Part shown: positions 52,301 through 61,054 of the stretch, in pieces
Layout of the letters: every line of letters begins with the position of its first letter
Position numbering within the stretch: the first letter of the stretch is position 1
Source of the DNA: Nitrospira sp.
GTDB lineage: Bacteria > Nitrospirota > Nitrospiria > Nitrospirales > Nitrospiraceae
Assembly (NCBI GenBank): GCA_029194535.1
Contig: JARFXR010000001.1
Span: 558,001-622,000 of the forward strand
Reading direction: 5' to 3'
DNA length: 64,000 bases
Notes under the pieces: generated by a model
What the model saw: the letters and a program-made list of their open reading frames with translations, nothing else
The model's database searches: none
Told to the model about the DNA's origin: nothing
Program-made: the position numbers and the translations under genes

Positions 52301-53926
52301 CTATGAACGCGCCGGAATCACCGGAAGCTCGCGAGGGTTCTCAGCTTCTTCCTGGATGCGCAGCCGTTCTGCTCGCGATACATCGAGCACGCGGTGCAGC
52401 ATCTCATCGGTAAGATGGGTGAGCTGTGCCGCCGCATCTTTGAGTTCCGCGTGCTCAACGGCACGCGAGAGTACCTCCGCCTTCGTCGCGCCTTTGTTCT
52501 GGCCGAGGAAGGGTTTGATGATGAGATAGAGTACATCACGGACCGGCATATAGCGAAGAAACCGACGCAGCAACTTGAATGTCTGAACCGGATAGCGGGT
52601 GAGTTTGTAGAGAAAGAGTCGCTTGAGGCCTTCTTGTCTTATACGGTTTATTGTTTGTCCGGGCAGGCAGGTCGGGTCGATCTCGGAGCATTTGAAGTAT
52701 TTATACCAGTCCGTCGCTTCGGTGACCAAACCCCGCTTCACATACTCTTGCCATAGCGGCGTCCCCCGATAGACACACAGTCGATTAAAGCCGAACGTAT
52801 CAAGAGGCAATTCGGACGCAAAGTCGAATGTCGCCTTCATGTCGTCGGTTGTTTCGTCGGGATTGCCGACCGTGAAAAAGCCATGGACAATTTCAATCCC
52901 GGCTCGCTTCGCATTGGCAACCGCGGTTCGCACTTCTTCGAGGGTCTGCTCTTTGTGCAGCCGGTCCAAGATTTTTTGACTCCCGCTTTCAATCCCAAAC
53001 ATGACGGTTCGACAATGCGCCTTCGCCATGGCTGGGAACAAATGTTGGGCGACCGAATCCACCCGTCCTTCAATGCCCCACTGAATGGTCAGCCCCTCAT
53101 GCGTAATACCGGAGCAAATGGCTTCAATCCGTTTAGGTTGGAGCAAGAAGTGGTCGTCGACAAAGTAGACCGAGCCATACCCGAGTTCTTGAAGGTGCTT
53201 CAGTTCGGCCACGACATGCTGGGCGCTTCGGGCGCGCCATTTCCCTTCGTTAAAAATGGGTATGTCGCAGAAGACACAGGGCCACGGACACCCCCGGGAT
53301 GTTTGCATTGTTGTGAAGCGATCCATGGACAGTACCGCCGGCACGTCAAGGGGCATCGATTCGATGAAATCCAGCATGAGGCTTTCCCGGTCGGGAAAGG
53401 GCCACTGATCGAGGCGCCGTTCTGTGGGACGGCCGGGATTCTGGCGGACCTTGCCGTCTTTCATCCACGTCAGGCCGGCTACCTCTTCAGGATCACTCAA
53501 TCGCGCCAGCAGGTCCAAGATCAGTTGCTCACCATCGCCACGACACACGAAATCGACTTCTGGACATTGCAGCTTGACGAGCGGCGCATTGAGGCTGGCA
53601 AAAACCCCACCAAACGCCAATTTTACCCGAGCATTCACGGCACGAATTTGTCTGGCGAGAATCTTGGCATAGGGGTAGCTAGTGGTACTTAGAAAGCTCA
53701 GGCCGACCAAATCCGGCTGTTCCCGACCAATCTGCTCGATGATGGCCTGATTGGGCGTTTCCGGATTGGCCTGGTCGAACATGACGCACTCGTGTCCTGC
53801 CTGCTTCAAGACCGCTGACAGCGACATGATGCCGATGGGTGGAAACCCCATCACACGAAGATTCCCATTTCGTGCGCGGGTCTTCGCTGGAAGGGCGTAG
53901 AACTGAGGATCGCGAACGTGGATCAA
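52301..53926 (-). CDS. B12-binding radical SAM protein
   Basis: A 541-residue enzyme with an N-terminal cobalamin-binding Rossmann domain (residues 1-140; PIGIMSLSAVLKQAGHECVM, GLSFLSTTSYPYAKIL) and a radical SAM domain with CPWPCVFC near residue 212 (TSRGCPWPCVFCDIP). It is followed by the SPASM-less barrel and a helical C-terminal extension of about 130 residues. Enzymes of this class methylate or rearrange unactivated carbons, for example in hopanoid or lipid synthesis; the substrate here is unknown. The annotated start is TTG at 53926 with no upstream ATG in frame. The typical N terminus MR(I/V)F(L)I would begin four codons upstream at a CTG, reading LRIFLIHVRD. Confidence 0.85.
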   Translation of the reverse strand: MIHVRDPQFYALPAKTRARNGNLRVMGFPPIGIMSLSAVLKQAGHECVMFDQANPETPNQAIIEQIGREQPDLVGLSFLSTTSYPYAKILARQIRAVNARVKLAFGGVFASLNAPLVKLQCPEVDFVCRGDGEQLILDLLARLSDPEEVAGLTWMKDGKVRQNPGRPTERRLDQWPFPDRESLMLDFIESMPLDVPAVLSMDRFTTMQTSRGCPWPCVFCDIPIFNEGKWRARSAQHVVAELKHLQELGYGSVYFVDDHFLLQPKRIEAICSGITHEGLTIQWGIEGRVDSVAQHLFPAMAKAHCRTVMFGIESGSQKILDRLHKEQTLEEVRTAVANAKRAGIEIVHGFFTVGNPDETTDDMKATFDFASELPLDTFGFNRLCVYRGTPLWQEYVKRGLVTEATDWYKYFKCSEIDPTCLPGQTINRIRQEGLKRLFLYKLTRYPVQTFKLLRRFLRYMPVRDVLYLIIKPFLGQNKGATKAEVLSRAVEHAELKDAAAQLTHLTDEMLHRVLDVSRAERLRIQEEAENPRELPVIPARS

Positions 53927-54156
53927 GAAGATGCGCAGACAGACTCCATGGTCGACTCTTTGCCGAGCGAATACTACAACGGTCGGGGAGTGCAGGACGT
54001 GGAAATGGGCAACGTCGGGTGGATTTGTGAGGTCACTATAGCACGGTACTGCTGAAGATGTACAAAGGAAAAGAATATTGAGGAGCGGGCCGGACGGTTC
54101 CGCGAGTGACGCTTGTTAGGTGCTCGATGGCAGACGTGTGTCCGTCAGTGCAAGGA

Positions 54157-54195
54157 AGAGGCTTCGCCGACCAGCGAGGGGCTCTTACGATGAAG
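54157..54195. repeat. Repeat family AGAGGCT, copy 1
   Basis: Imperfect copy of a roughly 37-39-base unit starting AGAGGCTTCGCC and ending TACGATGAAG. Three more copies lie at 54324, 56232 and 56399. Confidence 0.45.
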
Positions 54196-54323
54196 CATGC
54201 GGAGAGCGGAGGTGTTGATCCATGCGCGTCAGGGCACGTACCAGCGATGAAGAACCAACGGGACGCAAGGGACTCGTTAGAAGAAGAGGCTGCTGGAGGT
54301 GTTGGCCCGCCGGCCCAAGGCAG

Positions 54324-54360
54324 AGAGGCTTCGCCTGAATAGCCGGCGACTCTCACGAAG
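54324..54360. repeat. Repeat family AGAGGCT, copy 2
   Basis: Starts AGAGGCTTCGCCTGAAT and ends CTCTCACGAAG. Closely similar to copy 3: by eye seven differences in 37 positions. Confidence 0.55.
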
Positions 54361-54453
54361 TGTAGTTTGTCGATCGTGTCAGGGGCGAACCTATGTATCG
54401 CTGGGTACCATGTGCCGCCTAGTGTGGTGTCCCGTAGGTTCCTGTAATAATCC

Positions 54454-54527
54454 GTTCACCCTGAGCCGGTCGAAGGGCGCCCACTTTCAAAGAGTTTCGT
54501 TCACGGTTCGACAGGCTCACCACGAAC
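54454..54527. repeat. Long inverted repeat, dispersed palindromic type
   Basis: Arms of about 21 bases: GTTCACCCTGAGCC continues to 54475, and TTCGACAGGCTCACC continues to 54527. They are complementary with a few mismatches and a 31-base loop. The sequence (a CCTGAGCCGGTCGAA type palindrome) occurs between genes in many bacteria and could form a hairpin. Confidence 0.6.
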
Positions 54528-54552
54528 GAACTTCTGGGACGCCACGCTAAGA

Positions 54553-54650
54553 TCCTGAGTCTGAACTGCGCGGAATAAGTCCGAGGCATAAAGTTGTCAT
54601 CAGTCAAACAGTTGGCTCCAAGAATTATCATGTGAACTTCAGACTCAGGA
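54553..54650. repeat. Inverted repeat, 13-base perfect arms
   Basis: TCCTGAGTCTGAA (54553-54565) and TTCAGACTCAGGA (54638-54650) are exact complements 72 bases apart. It could be a miniature inverted-repeat element; the interior shows no gene. Confidence 0.5.
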
Positions 54651-55131
54651 CACTAGGATCGATGCGGTTGTCAAAGGTCCTTGACTTTTCGCCGGGAAAA
54701 CTTTTCAAACGTGACCGACATTACAGAAGACAAGCTCTCGGCATGACGCAGTGGCAGGACCTACTGCGACTCACCTTACGTTGACACGTCAGTACCATCC
54801 TTCATCCAGAACGAATCCTCGTGACTATTACTTTGTGATGATCTGCCGACATCCATGGTCCAACCTCGTTGACAGCATCCTCCACCTTCACCTTGAAATT
54901 CAGGAGTTTCTCCGAGCGTCCTGGCGAGCAGTTTCGCTCACCTGGCACAGTGCGACAGTTTGATCCATTGGTGTCCGGCTATCCGTCCCAATCAGGCAAT
55001 CGGAAAGATAGCCTCTAACCCCTGTATTTGGCGTCGCTCTCGCATTCTCCAGATCCAGCGCTCGTCCAGGAAGCATCGGGAATATATCTTGCTCCTTTTG
55101 ACCTTTAGTAAGAAAGGAGCGGAGCGATCAC

Positions 55132-55209
55132 ATGCCTATAGACAGCGAGAAGGAGGACAAACCGATCGAGACACTCCACACAAGGTCTCGGAAAGTAGGT
55201 AACCATTGA
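55132..55209 (+). CDS. Possible 25-residue leader peptide
   Basis: MPIDSEKEDKPIETLHTRSR plus five residues, with AAAGGAG upstream of the ATG and a stop 12 bases before the PilZ gene. It may be a short upstream reading frame for pilZ or chance. Confidence 0.3.
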   Translation: MPIDSEKEDKPIETLHTRSRKVGNH

Positions 55210-55221
55210 GAGGGAAACAAC

Positions 55222-55566
55222 ATGACTCAATTTATTGCCCGGAAAGATCATCGGTTCAGGCGATTGGTGCCGGTGCGGTACCTCGGGGTTTGGATGGCCG
55301 GTGAAGGACTCATTGAAGATCTGTCACTGAGCGGGAGCCACATTAACGGCAATGCATCCGTCTCTCTTGGGATGCCGCTCGCATTGCAAATCTTTGTGCC
55401 AGGCGACCCCAATCTCTTGCGTGTTCAGCGCGCGATCGTGAAATGGGTCAAAGGGTCCAACTTCGGAGTGGAGTTCGATGAACCTGAGCCCAAAGTCGCC
55501 GACCGCATCGGCATGACCATCTCGAGGCTGGCGCAGACAGAGCATGGTGCATTCCGGAATCGATAG
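55222..55566 (+). CDS. PilZ-domain protein (c-di-GMP binding)
   Basis: A 114-residue single-domain PilZ protein. The c-di-GMP motifs are present: the RxxxR-type RKDHRFRRLVPVRY at residues 7-20 and the (D/N)xSxxG motif DLSLSGSHI near residue 34. It ends with a helix and has no other domain. Such proteins link c-di-GMP level to motility, pili or polysaccharide. Its proximity to the pilus genes is too loose to imply a link. GAGGG lies six bases before the ATG. Confidence 0.85.
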   Translation: MTQFIARKDHRFRRLVPVRYLGVWMAGEGLIEDLSLSGSHINGNASVSLGMPLALQIFVPGDPNLLRVQRAIVKWVKGSNFGVEFDEPEPKVADRIGMTISRLAQTEHGAFRNR

Positions 55567-56231
55567 AAAAAGCGGGTAGGCATGTCGTCCCGCCTACTGC
55601 TCGGAGAGATCGGTCTAGGCGTCAGTTGGCGTTGTCTGGCTTCAACCCTCGGCTGTACCGTGCAGATTTCTTATGGGCGTTAGAAGGGTCATGAGCCTAA
55701 CCTTGCGTTTTGTCCTCAAGGAAGTACGCCACGTGTGGAAGCAAATAGTCGCGGCTTTTTCAGCCGTGAGTTTTGTTTCGAGTTTCGGCGGTATCATTAC
55801 CGACGACACGAATGGATGGCGGTGTCTGATCAATTGGCCGACGCGCAATCTTCCCGACACCTGTGAGTTTGCCTGGAGTTGCTGACGCTGGCTCTTTTCG
55901 TTTTCGGTTCTGCCTTCTTCGTATTCGCCTTCCAAGACCTGTTGCGCGCCTGGCTTCACAGGTTGTGCCCCGTCAACGATCTGTCTCGCTACAGATCGCA
56001 GTTAAACATGAGATCACATCTTAGCGAAACCCTTGGATTGGGCTAATTGTTCACCTGCCAGTCTCGTCGCATGCTTCAAATTTGTCCGCCCCATACTGCA
56101 GGATGACTTCCTGACACGATCGCAATTCAAGCGCTGACCCCGCAGAGGTCACTTACGATTCGGGGAGTCAGCATTCCAGGATGCTATGCATGGTTCAGTA
56201 AGTGACTGTGAAGAGGCGGACTCCATAGAAG

Positions 56232-56268
56232 AGAGGCTGCGCTTGAAGAGCCCGCGGCTCACACGAAG
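56232..56268. repeat. Repeat family AGAGGCT, copy 3
   Basis: Starts AGAGGCTGCGCTTGAAG and ends CTCACACGAAG; nearly the same as copy 2. Confidence 0.55.
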
Positions 56269-56398
56269 TGCGGTATCAAAATGAGAGTTACTGCAGAGAG
56301 TTATCCGTGCGCAACAATGGAAGAGGAGCGCACGGCACGAGCGAGCGAAGACATCTTGGGATGAATCACTGGAGGGGTTTATCGGGCGACGGCGATGA

Positions 56399-56435
56399 AG
56401 AGGGCTACGCCAGAAGAGCCGCCGGCACGAGCGAG
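56399..56435. repeat. Repeat family AGAGGCT, copy 4
   Basis: Starts AGAGGGCTACGCCAGAAG, more diverged at its 3' part, which reads GGCACGAGCGAG. It lies directly next to the integration site at 56443. Confidence 0.4.
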
Positions 56436-56442
56436 CTTGGTT

Positions 56443-56487
56443 TGGTGGGCCGTGTAGGGGTCGAACCTACGGCCCGCTGATTAAGAG
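56443..56487 (-). other. tRNA-Lys(CTT) 3' half: integration attachment site
   Basis: On the minus strand this reads from the anticodon loop (CTCTTAATC, anticodon CTT) through the variable loop. It continues through a full T arm (GTAGG TTCGACC CCTAC) to the acceptor end ACGGCCC, discriminator A and CCA. The 5' half is missing, so it is not a gene. A truncated 3' half is the usual scar of integration into a tRNA gene. The tRNA lies on the minus strand, so the full copy should be at the right-hand end of the element. Confidence 0.8.
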
Positions 56488-56702
56488 AAGCTTTCTTGAT
56501 CGGCCCAACCATGTGGAAGCGTTCAAAATGTTTGCTGTGACAGCGGTCTGCTCGATAGCTGCCCACTCCTGACCTCTCGTGTCCAGCGATGCCAGGACAC
56601 CAGTACGGACACTGGCGTCCGACACCTCCCACCCCATAATTTTTCCGATTTCCAAAACCGCGTGGGAAGTGATTCGGTTGGCGCGCAGAATTTTTGACGG
56701 GT

Positions 56703-56735
56703 TCAAAAAGTGTGCGATTTAGGTCGCACCTTTTA
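56703..56735 (-). terminator. Rho-independent terminator of the AlbA_2 gene
   Basis: GTGCGA (56712-56717) and TCGCAC (56724-56729) form a perfect stem with a six-base loop. On the minus strand, after one A-C step, a run of five T follows. It stands 140 bases beyond the stop of the Schlafen-like gene. Both sides have complementary A/T tracts, so it could work in both directions. Confidence 0.6.
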
Positions 56736-56871
56736 CTTCAATATTCCGATTCCGACCCACTTCGATTTTCCCCTTGTCACCTTCACACTAGAAGGCGAAG
56801 CTTGGTCCGCTCGGAGTGTAAGTGGGTGCGGGTGAAAAAGTACAAAACACAGTTCGTTCAGGTAGTAATCT

Positions 56872-58233
56872 TTAGATTGGTCTCGTGTTTTTTTCAATAA
56901 TTAGATCGGGATCAATGAATCGCTGTCCACTTTGGTCAACGCTCGTATATGGAATTTTGTCGTTCTCGAAACTAAACCAATGATAAACGGGGGAGACCAA
57001 CTTAAATGAAGTGTAACTTGGATTCTCTGCGAGTGATGCACGAATCTCGGTGACGAACTCTGATCCAGGTGCGGTCTGCTCCCCATGAGGGAAGGTCATG
57101 AGAGGCCCGGGAAAAAGTATAGGCTTCTTGTCGAAGGCCATGCGAGCAATGCCGAGGCGAAACAATGTGGAGGTTGGTGTTGGGACTGCTTTCTGAAGAA
57201 TCTCTTTCACCAACCTCGCGAAAAGATATGTGCACTCAATCAGCACTAGTTGATTGATCCTCAGTTTGTCCTTCGCCTTATTGCCCCAAGACAGGAAATC
57301 CGCCCCACCCGTGGCTATCATTATCACCGTACCATCACTCCATGCTTCCAACAGCTTATATTTCGGGATGATGGTGCGGCGGCATTTCCCTTCTACTATT
57401 CGAGAGTTAATGCCAGCGTCAGGGCCAAAACCGCTAGGGCGCAATTGGGGCGGGTCTTCTAAGAGTTTTACAGTGTCGGAATTTCGGGCAGAGAAAAGTG
57501 AGGGAAGTTCTATGCTTATCTGTTGAGGTGCAGCGGCAAGGATGAAAACAGGCCAATCCGATAGTTCAACAGCCTTAATTGCTGCCTCCGTCCGCTCACT
57601 GAGACTTTGGGCCACTCGTCCTGCCGCTGTTTCGTCTTCCGCTTGTTGGATGGGCAGCAATGCTCCAGTTCCGACTCGGTATCCGTCACGAAGAAGAGTG
57701 TGGATTTGCTGAACAGACATCGGCACAGACCTTCCCGTTCCTCTTTCTGCATAACCAAAGAGAGTCGTGGAAACCTTGCCGCTTTGCTCAATGCTCCTGG
57801 TTAAAAGGTAGGGACGCCAGGTTTGATCTTGATCGCCTACAATAATCCCCACAAGCCCAAATTTGAGCTTTGCTGATGATTCAAACCACCTGATTTGCAG
57901 ATCCCGAATGGGAGGATATATCCATGCTCCTATAACGGCCAGATACTGCGAAATATTGATTCGGGTATCAGATAACAGTCGGATATCTTGAACTACGTCC
58001 GTTGATCGAGTGGGGTCTGGTTGTGTCTGGACGCCAATCAGAATGAGACCTCCGTGACCATTTGCGAGGGCTGAAACATCTTTTGCGAGTTCTAGTTTTT
58101 GGTGTTCTTCCTCTAGCCTGTAAGGTTCAGCCTTACACTCAAAATGAGCATCCTCGACTACGCCTTTGAGGCCATCAAAACTACCCGATTCCAGAATTGC
58201 AGTGATTTCCGTTGTGCTGAGTGTCTTTGCCAT
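56872..58233 (-). CDS. Schlafen/AlbA_2-domain protein
   Basis: A 453-residue protein with an N-terminal AlbA_2/Schlafen divergent AAA-4-like domain. EDAHFECKAEPYRL is near residue 27, LAKDVSALANGHGGLILIGV near 49, and the FGYAERGTGRSVPMS region near 156. The C-terminal 250 residues, including FPHGEQTAPGSEF, are unrecognised. AlbA_2 proteins are found in transcription and in defence contexts, and some act as nucleases, but catalytic residues cannot be confirmed by eye. First gene inside the element. GTTGCTTTCGCTG precedes the ATG, with no clear ribosome site. Confidence 0.7.
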   Translation of the reverse strand: MAKTLSTTEITAILESGSFDGLKGVVEDAHFECKAEPYRLEEEHQKLELAKDVSALANGHGGLILIGVQTQPDPTRSTDVVQDIRLLSDTRINISQYLAVIGAWIYPPIRDLQIRWFESSAKLKFGLVGIIVGDQDQTWRPYLLTRSIEQSGKVSTTLFGYAERGTGRSVPMSVQQIHTLLRDGYRVGTGALLPIQQAEDETAAGRVAQSLSERTEAAIKAVELSDWPVFILAAAPQQISIELPSLFSARNSDTVKLLEDPPQLRPSGFGPDAGINSRIVEGKCRRTIIPKYKLLEAWSDGTVIMIATGGADFLSWGNKAKDKLRINQLVLIECTYLFARLVKEILQKAVPTPTSTLFRLGIARMAFDKKPILFPGPLMTFPHGEQTAPGSEFVTEIRASLAENPSYTSFKLVSPVYHWFSFENDKIPYTSVDQSGQRFIDPDLIIEKNTRPI

Positions 58234-58511
58234 GGTTGCTTTCGCTGAACAGTAAGCCGCCGGGCTATCTTGGCCTCATATTCACGCTCCTGGAAACATT
58301 CAATTTCTGCAATCGCCCACTATTATCGGCCCATGAGCTTAACCTTTTACGGATGAATTAAGTTCATTTCAAGTGCATCCTTTCAAGAAAGATGCACACC
58401 TTCGGTCACGTCGCTCTTCCGCCGCTTCTTCTGCAACTCTTAATTAGTGTCCAGCTAGTTTGCAAATCTACATCTATCCTAATTGTCAACTTCCAACCAA
58501 AGGAGATCAAC

Positions 58512-58766
58512 ATGGGTAAACGAAAGCCGTCGTGGAAGGCCATTGCGAAGAAACATTTCGGCCAAGACTCAACGTATCGTAGAGGGGATGGTGGTTTCGC
58601 ACTCGTCACTCCATGTAGGGAGGTTCATTTTTCTCTATGGTCAACGCCGGAAGAGGCGCAAGAACAGAAGGCTACAGTAGATAACACGGGGTGCGGAGGA
58701 GACTGTACTCCGTGGAGACATTATGTCCTTGAGCTACAGTCTACGGAAAGCGCGCTGGGGGCTTAA
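58512..58766 (+). CDS. Hypothetical protein
   Basis: An 84-residue soluble protein with a clear ribosome site AAAGGAG seven bases before the ATG. It contains KAIAKKHFGQDSTYRRGDGG near the N terminus and CGGDCTPWRHYVLE near the C terminus. No family recognised. It ends four bases inside the end of the convergent lipoprotein gene. Confidence 0.55.
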   Translation: MGKRKPSWKAIAKKHFGQDSTYRRGDGGFALVTPCREVHFSLWSTPEEAQEQKATVDNTGCGGDCTPWRHYVLELQSTESALGA

Positions 58767-59140
58767 TACTGACGACTTGGCCTGGAGCCGTACGGCGCAT
58801 TGACGCCTGGAATGACGGGAGCTCCGCTGATGCTGGGGGCGATGTATCCAAGGGTTGGGTCCACGTTGTTGATACCGGGAAGGATGGGCGTAGTTGGCGC
58901 TGGTTGTGTCACGATTAGGACGCTGTTTCCACCCATCGGGCGTAAGCCAGTCGCATACTTGTAACAGTTTGCTTCAGTGGTTGAATCCACATTATCGAAT
59001 GTCTTCCCGGCACGGTGGATACAGCTCTTGTAGACTTCATGACCGCCTAACAAAGCGGGGTCCCACCAATACTTACCCGCTGGCGACGTGCATCCGCTGA
59101 GGACCAGCCCCACGAGAAGCACTAACGCCTTCGTATCCAC
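58763..59140 (-). CDS. Probable lipoprotein
   Basis: A 125-residue protein with a GTG start at 59140. The lipobox is LVLSGC (LVLLVGLVLSGCTSP) at residue 17. The mature part has two Cys (YKSCIHRAG, EANCYKYATG) and a Pro-rich end (PTTPILPGINN). An envelope lipoprotein of unknown function. Its start overlaps the end of a small membrane gene, suggesting coupled translation. Confidence 0.65.
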   Translation of the reverse strand: MDTKALVLLVGLVLSGCTSPAGKYWWDPALLGGHEVYKSCIHRAGKTFDNVDSTTEANCYKYATGLRPMGGNSVLIVTQPAPTTPILPGINNVDPTLGYIAPSISGAPVIPGVNAPYGSRPSRQY

Positions 59141-59247
59141 TTTATAAGGTCCTTTCGTTCGACCACTGCGTAATAGATGACCATCCCAACGTACAGCGTA
59201 AACGAAATCGTCGCTATCCAGAACAGGGTATTGACGACGAAGGACAT
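59122..59247 (-). CDS. Small single-pass membrane protein
   Basis: A 41-residue frame on the minus strand: MSFVVNTLFWIATISFTLYV, then GMVIYYAVVERKDLIKWIRR. It has one hydrophobic helix followed by a basic tail. Its end overlaps the start of the lipoprotein gene by 19 bases. Such coupled small membrane/lipoprotein pairs are common in mobile elements (for example spanin- or entry-exclusion-like), but no specific role is claimed. Confidence 0.5.
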   Translation of the reverse strand: MSFVVNTLFWIATISFTLYVGMVIYYAVVERKDLIKWIRRR

Positions 59248-59419
59248 GCCTGAATGATAATCATACGCGCGGACGAGACGCAATCCCTACCTAGTCAGAC
59301 CGCCCGCCCATTAGAAGGCCTCTTATTTGGGGGCACTCCCACCGTCTTCATGTTTATGCCTGGCAGTCTTGACGTTCGAAGCGCTTGCGTTTCGTAATTA
59401 GAGAAACTACCATTTTGAT

Positions 59420-59563
59420 ATGACGCTGATATTAACGCTCGTGCTGTGTTTAGCAACGTGGGGCTATGTGTTCGGTGAGGAAACGAGAGAACAGCAGAAA
59501 GAACGAGCAATCAGTGATGGCCTATATGCACTTTGTATGCAGAGGGTAGGATTTTACTGCTAA
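59420..59563 (+). CDS. Possible small membrane protein
   Basis: A 47-residue frame with one N-terminal hydrophobic helix (MTLILTLVLCLATWGYVFG) followed by a charged tail and three cysteines in all. No ribosome site is clear. It lies between minus-strand genes. Tentative. Confidence 0.4.
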   Translation: MTLILTLVLCLATWGYVFGEETREQQKERAISDGLYALCMQRVGFYC

Positions 59564-59573
59564 TGGGCTGACG

Positions 59574-59762
59574 TTGGAAGCACTAATAGAGAGGGAATTA
59601 CGTCTCCAACAGCACAGCGACGGGTGGCTTGCTATTCAGAAACTGATACGTGAGTATTTTCACCGAGCTGCACACGAAAGGTGCTCGGCTGAACTGGGCC
59701 GAGACTGGCGTCCTGTTCCTCCGGTAAAGAACTGGCCTATAACAGTGGACTTCCCGGACTGA
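59574..59762 (+). CDS. Possible small protein with TTG start
   Basis: A 62-residue, helix-rich frame (EALIERELRLQQHSDGWLAI, then WRPVPPVKNWPITVDFPD at the end). A TTG start at 59574 has no ribosome site. Composition is plausible for a small element gene. Low confidence. Confidence 0.4.
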   Translation: MEALIERELRLQQHSDGWLAIQKLIREYFHRAAHERCSAELGRDWRPVPPVKNWPITVDFPD

Positions 59763-59843
59763 TGAAGCCATACTAGTGTTTCTTCAATTTAAAAGGGTAG
59801 ATCAAAACGCCTAAATGCGCAGCGGCATCAGAGTCTTTAATCG

Positions 59844-60767
59844 TTACACTTTGACCAATTTGAAGCTCACCTGGTAGCGATAAAAGGCAACATTACGGAT
59901 CATGGACAAAGCACGACGGATTCGTTGATCATCAATGTGGGCTATGATTACTCCCAGCACTAACTGACCGTCCTCGGCTAACTCCTCTTGCACGAAACTC
60001 ATGTAGCGAAGGGTCTGACCTACCACGGCGTCACTGGCGCGGCCTTTCTTTAGCTCTAGTACCAATAGTCGTTTCTTGTCTTTGCTTATGGCAAGAATGT
60101 CGAGTGGGCCGGTGTCCGTTTGATACTGTTGTGCTTTCACCCCTTCTTCTTCGTAGATATCGTAGTCCTTTCCAAGTTCGGTATACGCCCAGTTCTTAAC
60201 CAGAAAGTCCTCAAGGTGTTCCTCCAAAGCGAAGGAAGAAGGGTCTTCTACTGAGGGATCAGTCGAAATAAGTTTCGGTGAGGATGCGCCGCCAAGCAAC
60301 CTTTCTATTTCCTCATGATGCTGTGAAACATTACTTACCGTACCGATTGAACCAGTGGAACGCTGCAGTGCCTCGCTCATGGAAGCGCGATCTATGACTA
60401 CGTTAAACCATGAGACGGGACGCCGGTGAAATAGGACCTTATCAGGCTCATAATAGTAATCGCCTGTCACTTCTCCGACCCGATACTTGCCTGTTCCATC
60501 AGGGCATAGCACAATGTCATCTCGTTTGATGCCTTTAGAGACGGTCCACAATGCACCACAAGCAAGGCCTGCACTAATCTTGGTCTTGCCTGGATGAGCG
60601 GCTAGATAAATAGGAATGAACTCCCTATTAAATGCACGCCATTCGTCAGGGAGCTTCTCGCGGAGGTCTTGTGTAATGCCGAAATCAGTACCAATAAAGT
60701 TTCCAATGAAGCATTCCTGAGCATAGGCGCTACCTTGTCCCAGCATGACACGATAAAAACTTTTCAC
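59844..60767 (-). CDS. Nuclease with NucS/EndoMS-like (DUF91) C-terminal domain
   Basis: A 307-residue protein. The C-terminal half (about residues 180-300) has the PD-(D/E)XK-type core of NucS-like nucleases: YEEEGVKAQQYQTDTGPLDI near residue 202, then LLVLELKKGRASDAVVGQTL with E-X-K catalytic residues, and LVLGVIIAHIDDQ. The N-terminal half (YAQECFIGNFIGTDF) is less familiar. It may cut mismatched or foreign DNA; a role in defence or recombination is inference from the setting. ATG at 60767 with AAAAG upstream. Confidence 0.7.
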   Translation of the reverse strand: MKSFYRVMLGQGSAYAQECFIGNFIGTDFGITQDLREKLPDEWRAFNREFIPIYLAAHPGKTKISAGLACGALWTVSKGIKRDDIVLCPDGTGKYRVGEVTGDYYYEPDKVLFHRRPVSWFNVVIDRASMSEALQRSTGSIGTVSNVSQHHEEIERLLGGASSPKLISTDPSVEDPSSFALEEHLEDFLVKNWAYTELGKDYDIYEEEGVKAQQYQTDTGPLDILAISKDKKRLLVLELKKGRASDAVVGQTLRYMSFVQEELAEDGQLVLGVIIAHIDDQRIRRALSMIRNVAFYRYQVSFKLVKV

Positions 60768-61054
60768 TGCAAGACATCTCCGTTGAATACTTTTCTAAAC
60801 ATGTTCTAGCCCAGGGCATACTCCCTGATGCCCGATGTCCACATGCTGAAGAAATACGCTAAGCATCAAGCGGATTAGGATCATTTAGCATTGGTATGTA
60901 GGGATTTTCGACATGCACGTATTTAATAATGTACCCATTTACTTTGAGCTACGAGTAGGATAATAGCCGCAAAGAAACTGTCTTCCATCAGTAATTGACG
61001 CTCACGATCTAGCACTAGCAATATCACTAAAGCCTGGAAATTCCAGATGGGTGC

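Larger units (their letters stand above)
53927..55221. other. Repeat-rich gene-free region
   Basis: About 1.3 kb with no gene I can support apart from a 25-residue frame at 55132. It holds two imperfect AGAGGCT repeats, two long inverted repeats and short frames that look like gene debris. It probably accumulated by insertion and decay and borders the accessory part of the window. Confidence 0.5.
55567..56442. other. Gene-free region with two repeat copies
   Basis: About 880 bases. Short frames at 55642-55959 on either strand have no support from start sites or domains. Two AGAGGCT-type repeats lie at 56232 and 56399, with an extra GGCACGAGCGAGC at 56333 and 56424. The right end meets the tRNA-Lys fragment. 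Confidence 0.45.

Noticed and set aside
55642-55959. Frames on both strands after pilZ
   Set aside because: No start signals, no domains, and unusual composition; likely non-coding.
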